In this document: piece after piece, positions 44,227 through 52,484 of the stretch | How the letters are laid out: each line of letters starts with the position of its first letter | How positions within the stretch are numbered: position 1 is the stretch's first letter | Source: Bacteroidota bacterium | Lineage (GTDB): Bacteria; Bacteroidota; Bacteroidia; UKL13-3 | Length of the DNA stretch: 64,000 nt | NCBI GenBank assembly: GCA_947477885.1 | Contig: CANJUD010000006.1 | Coordinates: 62,001-126,000, forward strand | Direction of reading: 5' to 3' | Position numbers and translations under genes: made by a program | Notes under the pieces: model-generated | Databases searched by the model: none | The model's input: only the letters and a program-made list of their open reading frames with translations | What the model was told of the DNA's origin: nothing

Positions 44227-45051
44227 ATGAAAAATTATACAATAAAAAATAAAGTATTATATATATTGATTGGAACTACTATGTTATCTTCCTCTTGCCA
44301 AGATGTGATAAAAGTAGATTTGCCTACCGATCAACAGAGCACTTTGGTAGTAGATGCATTTATATATAGCGATAGTGTGGCAAAGGTTGCACTTGCTTTA
44401 AGCATTCCCTATTTCGAGCAAACTGATTACCCCAAAGTAAAAGCTGATTTGGTTACCATTACTGATAATACCAATACAGATACATTGCTTGAGACACCCG
44501 TAGGAAGTGGAAAATATATTGGCAAAAATATAGTAGGAGCAATAGGCAAAATATATACGCTAAAAATATTATATAATAATACGGAGTACGTAGCCATCGA
44601 TAAATTAAACCGCAATACGCATTTCGATAGTTTATATTTTGTCGACTTTCCTTACGGCCGTCCAGGAAGCCCATATAAAAAATTTAGTTGCATCAGCCAC
44701 ACCGACCCAGCTGGCTTGGGCGATAATTATATCGCTTATTTTTTCAGAAACGATACTTCATTCAATTCTATAAATGATATCAACTTCACTACCGACCAAT
44801 TTATTGACGGCAACCAAGCCAAAGATGTATATATAGGTCGCCCAGTGAAAATGGGAGATAAAGTGAGAGTTGAGGTGCACTCCCTCAGCACCCAAGCTTA
44901 TAATTATTATTTCCAGATTATAAATAATGCGGTTCGCCAGCAAAGTTTATTTGCCCCACCCCCAGCACCTTATAAAGGCAATATCAGTGGCAATGCCCTA
45001 GGCTTTTTTAAAGCATCGGCGGTTAGTGCCAAAGAGGGCGTGGTGCAGTAG
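44227..45051 (+). CDS. DUF4249 domain lipoprotein, receptor partner
   Basis: The 274-residue product has a lipoprotein signal (LIGTTMLSSSCQD, Cys24) and the DUF4249 opening pattern VIKVDLPTDQQSTLVVDAF, followed by Ig-like strands (YKNTE-type LYNNTEYVAIDKLN). DUF4249 proteins accompany TonB-dependent receptors in Bacteroidota and probably act at the outer membrane like SusD, in an unresolved role. The end of the gene overlaps a decayed minus-strand ATPase remnant. Confidence 0.88.
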   Translation: MKNYTIKNKVLYILIGTTMLSSSCQDVIKVDLPTDQQSTLVVDAFIYSDSVAKVALALSIPYFEQTDYPKVKADLVTITDNTNTDTLLETPVGSGKYIGKNIVGAIGKIYTLKILYNNTEYVAIDKLNRNTHFDSLYFVDFPYGRPGSPYKKFSCISHTDPAGLGDNYIAYFFRNDTSFNSINDINFTTDQFIDGNQAKDVYIGRPVKMGDKVRVEVHSLSTQAYNYYFQIINNAVRQQSLFAPPPAPYKGNISGNALGFFKASAVSAKEGVVQ

Positions 45052-45092
45052 TATATAATACCTGTTATATAATATTTCAGATTGATTGCCAT

Positions 45093-45272
45093 CAACACAA
45101 CTGTGTGTAATAAGCCCGTTTTTCCCATCCGCCGTTCCGATAGCAGAATGGTGTAAACGCCGTTTTTTGCATTGCTTTGCAACTTTTTGGTTTCATTGAC
45201 GCGGTCGCAAAAAAAAGCAGGACCATGAAAACCTGTTAGCGGAAACGGATTTTGTTCAGCAGAAATATTCAT
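45093..45272 (-). pseudogene. Remnant of an AAA+ ATPase N-terminus
   Basis: The minus strand from 45272 reads MNISAEQNPFPLTGFHGPAF, FFCDRVNETKKLQSNAKNGV and YTILLSERRMGKTGLLHTV: the N-terminal region and Walker A (RRMGKTGL) of the Bacteroidota AAA+ ATPase family that begins NPF..TG..G...F.DR. Beyond that the frame loses homology-like character and runs into the DUF4249 gene. It appears to be a truncated gene captured at this junction. Confidence 0.6.
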
Positions 45273-45337
45273 CCCACAAAATTATGAAACATTTTGCGTT
45301 ATACAAAATGTATAATACAAAATGTTGTATGAGGTGC

Positions 45338-45467
45338 TAAGTATAGAATACGAGTAGTACAATACCCGCCGAAGGCACTGTAATCTGGCGTCAGTCTCGT
45401 CTAAGGACGAGATAAATCTTATGCTTCGACTCTGCTCAGCATGGCAGTCGTAAATCGTAAATCAACA
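45338..45467. repeat. Heptamer array G (GTATAGA / TCGTAAA words) around a GGCGTCAG core
   Basis: One arm reads AAGTATA, GAATACG, AGTAGTA, CAATACC. The core has ATCTGGCGTCAG and the palindrome TGCTTCGACTCTGCTCAGCA. The other arm, adjacent to the stop of the GH3 gene, reads TCGTAAATCGTAAATCAAC. Confidence 0.7.
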
Positions 45468-48374
45468 TCACTTCACCAACACCTCATACGCTGCATCTTG
45501 CACCGCAGTTCTCACATTCATCTTGCTTAGTTTGTTGTTTGTTGCATCGGGGTTCACGCGGTTGCTTAGGAATACTATTATAATATCATTGGTAGGGTCG
45601 GCCCAAGTACAGGTGCCTGTGAAGCCTTGGTGCCCAAAGGTTTCGGGCGAAGCGTATTTGGTACAAGGACTTGCTTTTCCTTTCTCAGTCTCAGCTTTAT
45701 CAAATCCCAAACCACGGCGTAAACTTATATAATGTGTTTTATTAAATAAGGCAACCGTTTCGGGTTTGAAATAAGTTTTGCCTTGGTAGCTGCCATTATT
45801 CATCAGCATTTGCATCATTTGATATACATCAAACGCATTGGAGAAAACGCCCGCATGTCCTGCCACACCGCCCATCATAGCTGCTGCGGGGTCGTGCACA
45901 TAACCGTGAATCAGTTGTTGGCGAAATATACTATCATACTCTGTTGCGATGAGTTTTGTGCGGTCAAATTTTTTCAAAGGATTATAGGTCATGGTAGCCA
46001 AATCCATTGGCGAATAGAAATTATTGTCCATATAATCATCCAATTTTTTGCCACTTATTTTTTCGATGAGTTTTTGTAACAATATAAATCCAATATCACT
46101 ATACGCATATTTGCCTGGTTCAACTAATGAAGATTTATATATAGTATACCAAAGCGTATCCAAATACTTTTCGTTCATCCACAAACTATCTGCAACTTGT
46201 ATGTTAAAGTTTTCAAATTTACGATTCATATATATATAAGGATTGGGTTGCTTATCCATTAAAGTATATTTATAGAAGGGAATCCACTCCTGCAAGCCCG
46301 CACGGTGGGTAAGCACATCTTTGATGATGACATCTTTCTTATTTGTTTTGCGTAAATCTTTTAAATAGTTACTTAGCTTTTCATCCAGTTTTATATCTCC
46401 ATTATCAACCAATTTCATAATGGCCAAAGTGGTGCTCATAATTTTTGTTACAGAGGCGATATCATATATATCATTTAATTTTACATTCGCAGTATCTATA
46501 TAAGTATGTGTGCCATAAGCTTTGTGCAATACCAATCGGCCTTGATGCGACACAAGCACTTGGCAGCCGGGCGTAGCATGTGCGGCTATTGCTTCTTTAA
46601 TAATACTATCCACTTTATGCTCCAATAATTTGGCTTCGCCGCAATTCAGATCATGATACGGACGACGTGAAAATGGAAAGCCTTCACCCATATTATAGCT
46701 ATATTCTTTCGATGAAGAAACAGGTAGTGTGGCTTGCTCATCTCTATATATACTTCCAGAAATTAATTGTGCGGTTGCTTCTTGATAGTGCTCCCAATCT
46801 TCGTTTGCATTAATGACATTTTTAAAATTTTTAAATGAATCCAATGCATATACATTGCCAAAGTGCACCAATAGTGTTTTGTTGCGGGGAAGTGCATTCA
46901 CAAAGCCAATTTCATTGGCAGTAAGACCAAATTGTCTGCTAAGAAACCTGCTGGTATTTTGTACCGACGCAATAATTACATCTGCTTTTTTTAGTATATG
47001 TATTATAGAATCAAAATATTCTTTGCCTTGATACTTATCTACTGAAATAATCTGCATGGGTTTATATAAACTTAGCATTTCTTGGAAACGTGTTTGCTTG
47101 CCTGTGCCAACAGATATTGATATAATATGTTGATTGGATTTTAAAGGCAATAATTTATTATGAAGATGCACTAAACATATAGCATCTTGTGCCATCAACT
47201 GCCTTTCTTCATAATAATCGGGATTGTTTAAATCATTATAAAGATTGGTGGTGTCAACTGCTTTGTATTTTGAAAGACCTACCCAATATTTTGCAGCTAA
47301 AATCTTTTTTACTTTATTATCTATATCAGCCATACTTATCTTTCCTTTTTTTATCGACTCTAGTATATAAGTTATAGATTGAGGTGCATCATCTGCACAT
47401 AATAATATATCATTACCTGCTTGCAATGCTTTAAGGGCAAGTGTATGTGGTGTAAAAAACTTGGCAACGCCTTTCATGGCAAGTCCATCGGTAATAATTA
47501 AACCATGATAGTTTAATTTTTTTTGTAGCAGTTCAGTCACCGCTTTTTCTGATAGTGAAGTAGCTAAATTAGGTGTACTGTCAATATCAGGAATATATAA
47601 ATGCGCTGCCATTACTGAGCCTACATTATTGGCAAATAATTGACGGAAAGGATATAATTCTACACTGTCAATTTCTGAAATGGGTTGATGTATAATAGGC
47701 AAATCCAAATGCGAATCGGATTCGGTATTGCCATGGCCAGGGAAATGCTTGGCACATGCCATCACATGCCCATCCTGCAAACCTTTCATATATTGTACTG
47801 CACGATCAGAAACTTTTTGTTTGTTCTCGCCAAATGAGCGATCGCCAATTACAGGATTCTTGGGGTTGTTATTTACATCGGCAACAGGCGAAAAGCTTAG
47901 GTGTACTCCAAGTCTTTTGCATTGTTCGGCCATTTGTTGCCCCAATATATAACAATGTTTTTCGTTCGCCATTGCCCCCAATGCCATTTGTTTAGGATAA
48001 CTAATAGTACTATCCAATCGCATGGCCAAGCCCCATTCGGCATCCATAGAAATAAGCATGGGTATTTTGCTGAGCGATTGCAGTTTATTGCACAATAATG
48101 CTTGGCGTACAGGACCACCTTTAAAAAAGCAATAACCACCAATTCCATATTCTTTAATCAAACATTCATTCTCGACGGCAAGCGTTTGGCTGCTGTCGCT
48201 AAATTCCGAGAGCATAAAAAGTTGTCCAATTTTTCGTTCGGGAGTTAAGGTATTGAATACTGAATCTACCCATCGTTCGCCTTCAGGGCCAATAGGTAAA
48301 TTCGGTAAATACTGAGCAATAGCAGTACTTAACGATAGGAAAATATATAATAAAATAGTAATTGATTTCTGCAT
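45468..48374 (-). CDS. Glycoside hydrolase family 3 / serine beta-lactamase-like fusion
   Basis: The 968-residue product has a signal peptide at 1-20. Residues about 30-400 are a GH3 N-terminal domain of the NagZ type: KHFPGHGNTESDSHLDLP at 209-226 (His/Asp acid-base loop) and nucleophile Asp296 (IITDGLAM). A GH3 C-domain-like Rossmann region follows (about 400-540). Residues about 580-968 are a class C beta-lactamase / serine hydrolase domain with SVTK at 641-644, YSD at 758-760 in place of YxN, and HQG at 915-917. It probably removes GlcNAc residues from peptidoglycan fragments or glycans and cleaves or esterifies a second bond. The architecture is known in Bacteroidota. It is periplasmic or outer-membrane. 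Confidence 0.92.
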   Translation of the reverse strand: MQKSITILLYIFLSLSTAIAQYLPNLPIGPEGERWVDSVFNTLTPERKIGQLFMLSEFSDSSQTLAVENECLIKEYGIGGYCFFKGGPVRQALLCNKLQSLSKIPMLISMDAEWGLAMRLDSTISYPKQMALGAMANEKHCYILGQQMAEQCKRLGVHLSFSPVADVNNNPKNPVIGDRSFGENKQKVSDRAVQYMKGLQDGHVMACAKHFPGHGNTESDSHLDLPIIHQPISEIDSVELYPFRQLFANNVGSVMAAHLYIPDIDSTPNLATSLSEKAVTELLQKKLNYHGLIITDGLAMKGVAKFFTPHTLALKALQAGNDILLCADDAPQSITYILESIKKGKISMADIDNKVKKILAAKYWVGLSKYKAVDTTNLYNDLNNPDYYEERQLMAQDAICLVHLHNKLLPLKSNQHIISISVGTGKQTRFQEMLSLYKPMQIISVDKYQGKEYFDSIIHILKKADVIIASVQNTSRFLSRQFGLTANEIGFVNALPRNKTLLVHFGNVYALDSFKNFKNVINANEDWEHYQEATAQLISGSIYRDEQATLPVSSSKEYSYNMGEGFPFSRRPYHDLNCGEAKLLEHKVDSIIKEAIAAHATPGCQVLVSHQGRLVLHKAYGTHTYIDTANVKLNDIYDIASVTKIMSTTLAIMKLVDNGDIKLDEKLSNYLKDLRKTNKKDVIIKDVLTHRAGLQEWIPFYKYTLMDKQPNPYIYMNRKFENFNIQVADSLWMNEKYLDTLWYTIYKSSLVEPGKYAYSDIGFILLQKLIEKISGKKLDDYMDNNFYSPMDLATMTYNPLKKFDRTKLIATEYDSIFRQQLIHGYVHDPAAAMMGGVAGHAGVFSNAFDVYQMMQMLMNNGSYQGKTYFKPETVALFNKTHYISLRRGLGFDKAETEKGKASPCTKYASPETFGHQGFTGTCTWADPTNDIIIVFLSNRVNPDATNNKLSKMNVRTAVQDAAYEVLVK

Positions 48375-48381
48375 CTGTGTG

Positions 48382-48389
48382 CAAAAATA
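48382..48389 (-). promoter_or_regulatory. -7 element of the GH3 fusion gene
   Basis: TATTTTTG on the minus strand, 7 bases before the ATG; a nearly leaderless transcript is implied. Confidence 0.45.
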
Positions 48390-48437
48390 AAGGATGGGAA
48401 TTTACATGTAGTAATGAGTTTTCCCCAAAGAGTGTGG

Positions 48438-48548
48438 GAGTATCAAGTAGCTAGTATGAGGTATCAAGTATTTGCTACCTGCTTTCGCTAACTAATAGTC
48501 CCAATTCGCATTGCGAATTGGATGCGTCATAGCTACTTGATACTGATT
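48438..48548. repeat. Heptamer array E (GTATCAA/GTAGCTA words), overlapping a stop codon
   Basis: The left arm reads GTATCAA, GTAGCTA, GTATGAG, GTATCAA, GTATTTG. The centre contains a palindrome with arms CCAATTCGCA and TGCGAATTGG. The right arm reads GCTACTTGATACTGAT. On the minus strand the last codons of the next gene (ATC AGT ATC AAG TAG) are this word. Confidence 0.8.
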
Positions 48549-49189
48549 TTAAACATCCCCTCGTCCAACTTTTTCTTCTCAATCTTCACCAATTCAAATT
48601 CAATTTCATACTTGCCCATATCCAATATATATTTATAATAAGGAGCTTGAATTTTATTCATTATTTTATTATAGAAAAACTCGTTGTGGTTTTTATATAT
48701 GCTGGGGTCTATATATTCTTTGTTTGATGGATAATAATAAGTAAGTATTGCTACTTGTGGCGGCCTGCCCATACTGTCGACCATTTTGATGCAGTATCCT
48801 TTGCAGGCTGCACCATGAATTGTTTGCACAGGTTTTTCTGTTTCACTTTTTAATTTTAAAGTATTTTTCGAACAATCAAACGGAGTTAGGGTATCTTGAT
48901 TTCTCCACTTTAAATAAGCTTTATTTTCTTGGGCTGAATATATATAATAATCGAAACCCATCTCGCCACTGGTTGGGTATTCTCTTCTGAAGGCTCCGTT
49001 TTCGGATATATATAAATTTAAAGTATCACCATATTTTTTTCGCTGGTATTCGTTATATTTTTCATTGGTACTTTTGGGCGTGAAAGTAATTTTATAGGTA
49101 AGCACACCTTCAAAAGATTCTTTGGTGTTTGTTCGCATGGAACAGGTAAACAGGAATATACAAGAAATAATGAGTAATTGTTTCGCCAT
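48533..49189 (-). CDS. Hypothetical lipoprotein (DUF4412-like)
   Basis: The 218-residue product has a lipoprotein signal (IISCIFLFTCSMR, Cys16). The body opens with ESFEGVLTYKITFTPK and continues with the strand pattern YLKWRNQDTLTPFDC and IHGAACKGYCIKMVD, which resembles periplasmic DUF4412 / GLPGLI-type proteins. It contains two Cys pairs. No catalytic residues were recognised. Its stop codon and last four codons lie inside repeat array E, so its C-terminus has been set by the repeat. Confidence 0.6.
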   Translation of the reverse strand: MAKQLLIISCIFLFTCSMRTNTKESFEGVLTYKITFTPKSTNEKYNEYQRKKYGDTLNLYISENGAFRREYPTSGEMGFDYYIYSAQENKAYLKWRNQDTLTPFDCSKNTLKLKSETEKPVQTIHGAACKGYCIKMVDSMGRPPQVAILTYYYPSNKEYIDPSIYKNHNEFFYNKIMNKIQAPYYKYILDMGKYEIEFELVKIEKKKLDEGMFKISIK

Positions 49190-49261
49190 GATAGAATTGA
49201 TTTTGGAAGTTCAAAGATAATGGATTTACCCATCTATTCCTAAATTACACCCACGCACAAT

Positions 49262-49285
49262 GGCAGTCTGAGCGTAGCCGCAGAC
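49262..49285. repeat. Palindrome GCAGTCTG...CAGACTGC
   Basis: An 8-bp perfect stem near the stop of the 49300 T9SS gene, related in sequence to the TGAGCGTAGTCGAAG palindromes at 17.7 and 56.3 kb. Confidence 0.5.
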
Positions 49286-49299
49286 TGCGAAAGCGAAGA

Positions 49300-50820
49300 C
49301 TAATTCTTTACAATTTTATACAATTGTTTTTCGCCGTTTTGCAAATTTGCTTCTATCATATATACACCTTGTGCCAAATTTTCCAAGCCTTTAAACTCGA
49401 ACTGGTTCAAGCCTTTCATTGCATTCGCACTTTGGGTATATATAAGTTTACCACTCATATCCAACAATCTAAAATCGACACGCATATTGCTGTTCATGTT
49501 ATATAACATGGCAAAATTATCGGTATATGGATTGGGCAATAATTTCACACCTTCCATAGCTGTGATACTGGCTGCAGAATTCCCTTTTACTTGTAAAGAT
49601 TTAATACCAGTACTTTGTGTTTTTCCGTCAACATCTACTTCTTTAATGCGATAATATACATTAGGAGTATTTGTATTGACCATATTTTGTAATACCATTT
49701 TATCGTCGTACGCGTAGTTATTTGCATTTGTATTTTTCACTGCGGCAACAGTTCCAATACTTTCAAAATGAATCGCATCAAAGCTGCGTTCTACTTCAAA
49801 ATTTTCGGCATTATATTGTGTTTCTGTGCTCCAAGTTATATGGCCATCCATATTTTTTTTTACTACATCAAATCCAGAGAACTGCACGGGCAATGGCGAA
49901 CCACTGCTTCCAATTCCATAAGGGGTGTTGCTAAATTCCGTAAGCCCGGCACGTGAACGTGTGTAGGGTGCGGCACCGCTGGCAGCGCCGCCGCCCGTAT
50001 TATTCATCACCCAAGCACCATTGCTATATAGTGCTATGGCACTGTTGCTACGTAAAAATGAAGCGTCTTCATCGGCACTATTCCATTGCAGGGTAAGCGT
50101 TATATTACTTCCGCCCGCTGTTGCTTCATTTACTATCCAGGTGCGGTCAACTTCTTTGCTGCTGCTTAATGCACCGCCATTACCTGCTCCAGCAGTATAA
50201 GAATTATATATAGTAGGATAAACCTTTGTAGAAAAATTATCTTTGGTTCCTGTATTATTAATACTCACAGGATTATATGAAGTGCTGCTACCTATGGGAA
50301 AATAAATAGTTCCAGAACGACCACTGGTGCCAATATCATTCTGAGTTAAATTTCCTGTACTGTTTGTTACTATATAACTGGTGGAAGAATAATTAGTAAT
50401 TGTTGCAGCAGAACTAATGGTTACATTGTTAGAACCTAAAGTTAAATTTCCGGTCTGCATATCTAATTGGTGCGTAACTACAAAAGATGCAGCACATTGA
50501 ACATTTGCAGGATTATTAAGCAACAAAGAATATATATCACTTCCGCCCATATCAAGCGTTTGGGTTGTGGTTCCCATCATAGTAATTTTGCCAGTGCCAT
50601 TAAAGGTTGCTTGGTTGGTCAAATCTCCATTAATAGTAAAGTCGCCATAGTTTTGGATGGTACTTCCGGTATGGTTCACCACATTGCCACTTGTGTGCAT
50701 AGTAGTATTTGGGCTAATATATATAGTAGCCCCCTGGTTGTGTATGTCCTGAGCCAAGCTGGGCAAGGCTGCACAAGAAATGAGGGGAGCGAAAAGAAGC
50801 TTAGTAATCCGTGTATTCAT
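49300..50820 (-). CDS. T9SS type A sorting domain protein with Asn/Thr-rich repeats
   Basis: The 506-residue product has a signal peptide at 1-23 (SCAALPSLAQD), then a polymorphic-outer-membrane-like stretch of short strands (GNVVNHTGSTIQNYG, GDLTNQATFNGTGKI, LTLGSNNVTISSAATIT) typical of beta-helical passenger regions. Residues about 310-400 look like a fibronectin-type module (VKKNMDGHITWSTETQYN, NVYYRIKEVDVDGKTQ), followed by a T9SS domain (LLPNPYTDNFAMLYN, GVYMIEANLQNGE). It is exported through T9SS and is probably an adhesin or stalk component; no enzyme motif is seen. The promoter lies just upstream. Confidence 0.82.
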   Translation of the reverse strand: MNTRITKLLFAPLISCAALPSLAQDIHNQGATIYISPNTTMHTSGNVVNHTGSTIQNYGDFTINGDLTNQATFNGTGKITMMGTTTQTLDMGGSDIYSLLLNNPANVQCAASFVVTHQLDMQTGNLTLGSNNVTISSAATITNYSSTSYIVTNSTGNLTQNDIGTSGRSGTIYFPIGSSTSYNPVSINNTGTKDNFSTKVYPTIYNSYTAGAGNGGALSSSKEVDRTWIVNEATAGGSNITLTLQWNSADEDASFLRSNSAIALYSNGAWVMNNTGGGAASGAAPYTRSRAGLTEFSNTPYGIGSSGSPLPVQFSGFDVVKKNMDGHITWSTETQYNAENFEVERSFDAIHFESIGTVAAVKNTNANNYAYDDKMVLQNMVNTNTPNVYYRIKEVDVDGKTQSTGIKSLQVKGNSAASITAMEGVKLLPNPYTDNFAMLYNMNSNMRVDFRLLDMSGKLIYTQSANAMKGLNQFEFKGLENLAQGVYMIEANLQNGEKQLYKIVKN

Positions 50821-50831
50821 AATGTTTTGTA

Positions 50832-50861
50832 CAAAGGTAAAACCATATTTTTAATAAACAA
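50832..50861 (-). promoter_or_regulatory. Promoter of the 49300 T9SS gene
   Basis: The minus strand reads TTG, 19 bases, TACCTTTG, 11 bases, ATG. Both elements and the spacing match the Bacteroidota promoter. Confidence 0.65.
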
Positions 50862-51022
50862 TGGTTTTTTTTGGAGTCAGGATTAAGGGGACTGACACAT
50901 TTGGCATTACATATTATAAATGAAACATTTAATCTGTGACTAAATATATAGTGTATATAAATCCGGCTTCACCTTTATTCTTAAATAATTCCGATAGGTA
51001 TCGAGACGTTAATCCTTTTGCG

Positions 51023-51095
51023 AGCCACCCATGGGATTCGAACCCACGACCTACTATTTACGAAACAGTTGCTCTACCAGCTGAGCTAGAGCGGC
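51023..51095 (-). tRNA. tRNA-Thr (anticodon CGT)
   Basis: The 73-base cloverleaf has acceptor GCCGCTC / GGGTGGC with two G-U pairs, D-stem GCTC/GAGC, anticodon stem ACTGT/ATAGT with loop TTCGTAA (anticodon CGT, codon ACG), T-stem GTGGG/CCCAT and T-loop TTCGAAT. The 3' CCA is not encoded. The sequence from here to ychF has no other gene. Confidence 0.95.
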
Positions 51096-51220
51096 TTTTG
51101 TAGGTGCAAATTTAGGTGTGGCAAACGAATGGACTAATTGTTTTTTGCATATTATCATATGATACAAACCGGTAAACAAGGCAGCGGTTGATGAGACTAT
51201 GAAAAGTAGGGCTTATATTG

Positions 51221-51228
51221 TATCTTTG
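51221..51228 (+). promoter_or_regulatory. -7 element upstream of ychF
   Basis: TATCTTTG lies 58 bases before the ychF ATG. Transcription from here would carry array B4 in the 5' leader. Confidence 0.45.
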
Positions 51229-51240
51229 CCGCGAAAAATG

Positions 51241-51282
51241 GGTAAATAATTTACCATTTATCATTAACCATTTATCATTAAA
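51241..51282. repeat. Heptamer array B4 (ACCATTT/ATCATTA words) before ychF
   Basis: TTTACCATTTATCATTAACC, then the same words again, run up to seven A residues before the ATG. It is a single-armed relative of array B1. Confidence 0.7.
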
Positions 51283-51286
51283 AAAA

Positions 51287-52369
51287 ATGTCATTACAATG
51301 CGGAATCGTAGGGCTGCCCAATGTGGGCAAATCGACCCTGTTTAATTGTTTATCAAATGCCAAGGCACAAGCGGCTAATTTCCCGTTCTGTACTATTGAG
51401 CCCAATGTGGGTGTAATCACTGTACCAGATGAGCGATTGGAGAAGCTTTCAGAAATTGTTAAACCTATAAAAGTGGTGCCAACCACTGTTGAAATAGTAG
51501 ACATTGCCGGCCTTGTGAAAGGTGCAAGCAAAGGCGAGGGACTGGGCAATCAGTTTTTGGGAAATATAAGAAATACGGATGCTATTATACATGTGCTCCG
51601 TTGTTTCGATGACGATAATGTAATACATGTGGATGGGAAAGTGGACCCGGTAAGTGATAAAGAAATTATAGATACCGAACTTCAACTTAAAGATTTGGAT
51701 ACTTTAAAAAGTAGATATAATAAAGCATTGAAAGATAAAGATGCAAAGAAAGAAGTGGAATTGATTGAGAGAATTAAAGAAGCATTGGAGCAAGGAAAAT
51801 CAGCTCGTACTGTTGAGTTTAATGAAGTAGAAAAAGAGATCGTAGATACTTTTCAATTGCTCACTAGTAAACCTGTATTATATGTTTGCAATGTAGATGA
51901 AGCAGCAGTGGTAAATGGGAATGACCATGTGAAAAAAGTATTGGAAGCAATCAAAAATGAAAATGCAGAGTGTATTATAATATCTGCTGCAATTGAAAGT
52001 GAAATTGCATCATTAGATAGTTTGGAAGATCAGCTGGATTTCTTGAGCAGCATGGGTTTGAAAGAATCTGGTGTTTCTAAATTAATTAAAGCAGCATATA
52101 AGTTATTGGATTTGCAAACATACTTTACTGCCGGTGTGCAAGAGGTAAGAGCTTGGACAATTTATAGAGGTTATAAAGCACCGCAAGCTGCGGGTGTCAT
52201 ACATACAGATTTTGAAAAAGGTTTCATCCGAGCAGAGGTAATACATTATAATGATTTCATTACCCTCGGAAGTGAATCAGCATGCAGAGATGCGGGAAAA
52301 CTGGGTGTTGAAGGGAAAGAATATATTGTGCAGGATGGGGATGTGATGCACTTTAGGTTTAATGTGTAA
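51287..52369 (+). CDS. ychF: Redox-regulated ATPase/GTPase YchF (Obg family)
   Basis: The 360-residue YchF starts at Met 51287 (MSLQCGIVGLPNVGKSTLF). The in-frame start 23 codons upstream would translate the heptamer array and is not protein-like. Walker A GLPNVGKST is at 9-17, G3 DIAGLVKGASKGEG near 70-83, the coiled-coil helical domain lies between about 125 and 200, and the C-terminal TGS domain ends IVQDGDVMHFRFNV. YchF binds ATP in preference to GTP and associates with ribosomes. The stop is directly followed by array A3. Confidence 0.97.
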   Translation: MSLQCGIVGLPNVGKSTLFNCLSNAKAQAANFPFCTIEPNVGVITVPDERLEKLSEIVKPIKVVPTTVEIVDIAGLVKGASKGEGLGNQFLGNIRNTDAIIHVLRCFDDDNVIHVDGKVDPVSDKEIIDTELQLKDLDTLKSRYNKALKDKDAKKEVELIERIKEALEQGKSARTVEFNEVEKEIVDTFQLLTSKPVLYVCNVDEAAVVNGNDHVKKVLEAIKNENAECIIISAAIESEIASLDSLEDQLDFLSSMGLKESGVSKLIKAAYKLLDLQTYFTAGVQEVRAWTIYRGYKAPQAAGVIHTDFEKGFIRAEVIHYNDFITLGSESACRDAGKLGVEGKEYIVQDGDVMHFRFNV

Positions 52370-52420
52370 AACAGTAAACAGTGGTTAGTAATTAGTGGCT
52401 GACGCCAGATGGTACCAAAG
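52368..52420. repeat. Heptamer array A3, left arm only
   Basis: From the ychF stop: AGTAAAC, AGTGGTT, AGTAATT, AGTGGC, then the core GCTGACGCCAGATGGTACC. No right arm is seen; a separate hairpin follows. Confidence 0.75.
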
Positions 52421-52441
52421 GTAGGCAACTCATGCATCTAT

Positions 52442-52465
52442 TTCCGTCGGTTTCAACCGACGGAA
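52442..52465. terminator. 11-bp perfect hairpin between convergent genes
   Basis: TTCCGTCGGTT and AACCGACGGAA separated by TC. It lies between ychF and the convergent AAA+ gene and can fold on either strand. No U-tract is present. Confidence 0.55.
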
Positions 52466-52484
52466 CCATGCACTCTATATTATA

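Noticed and set aside
44970-45092. Continuation of the AAA+ remnant into the DUF4249 gene
   Set aside because: Protein-like similarity ends just after the P-loop; the overlap with an intact gene is a shadow frame.
51218-51286. Upstream start for YchF
   Set aside because: The extra residues come from the heptamer array and are absent from the YchF family.
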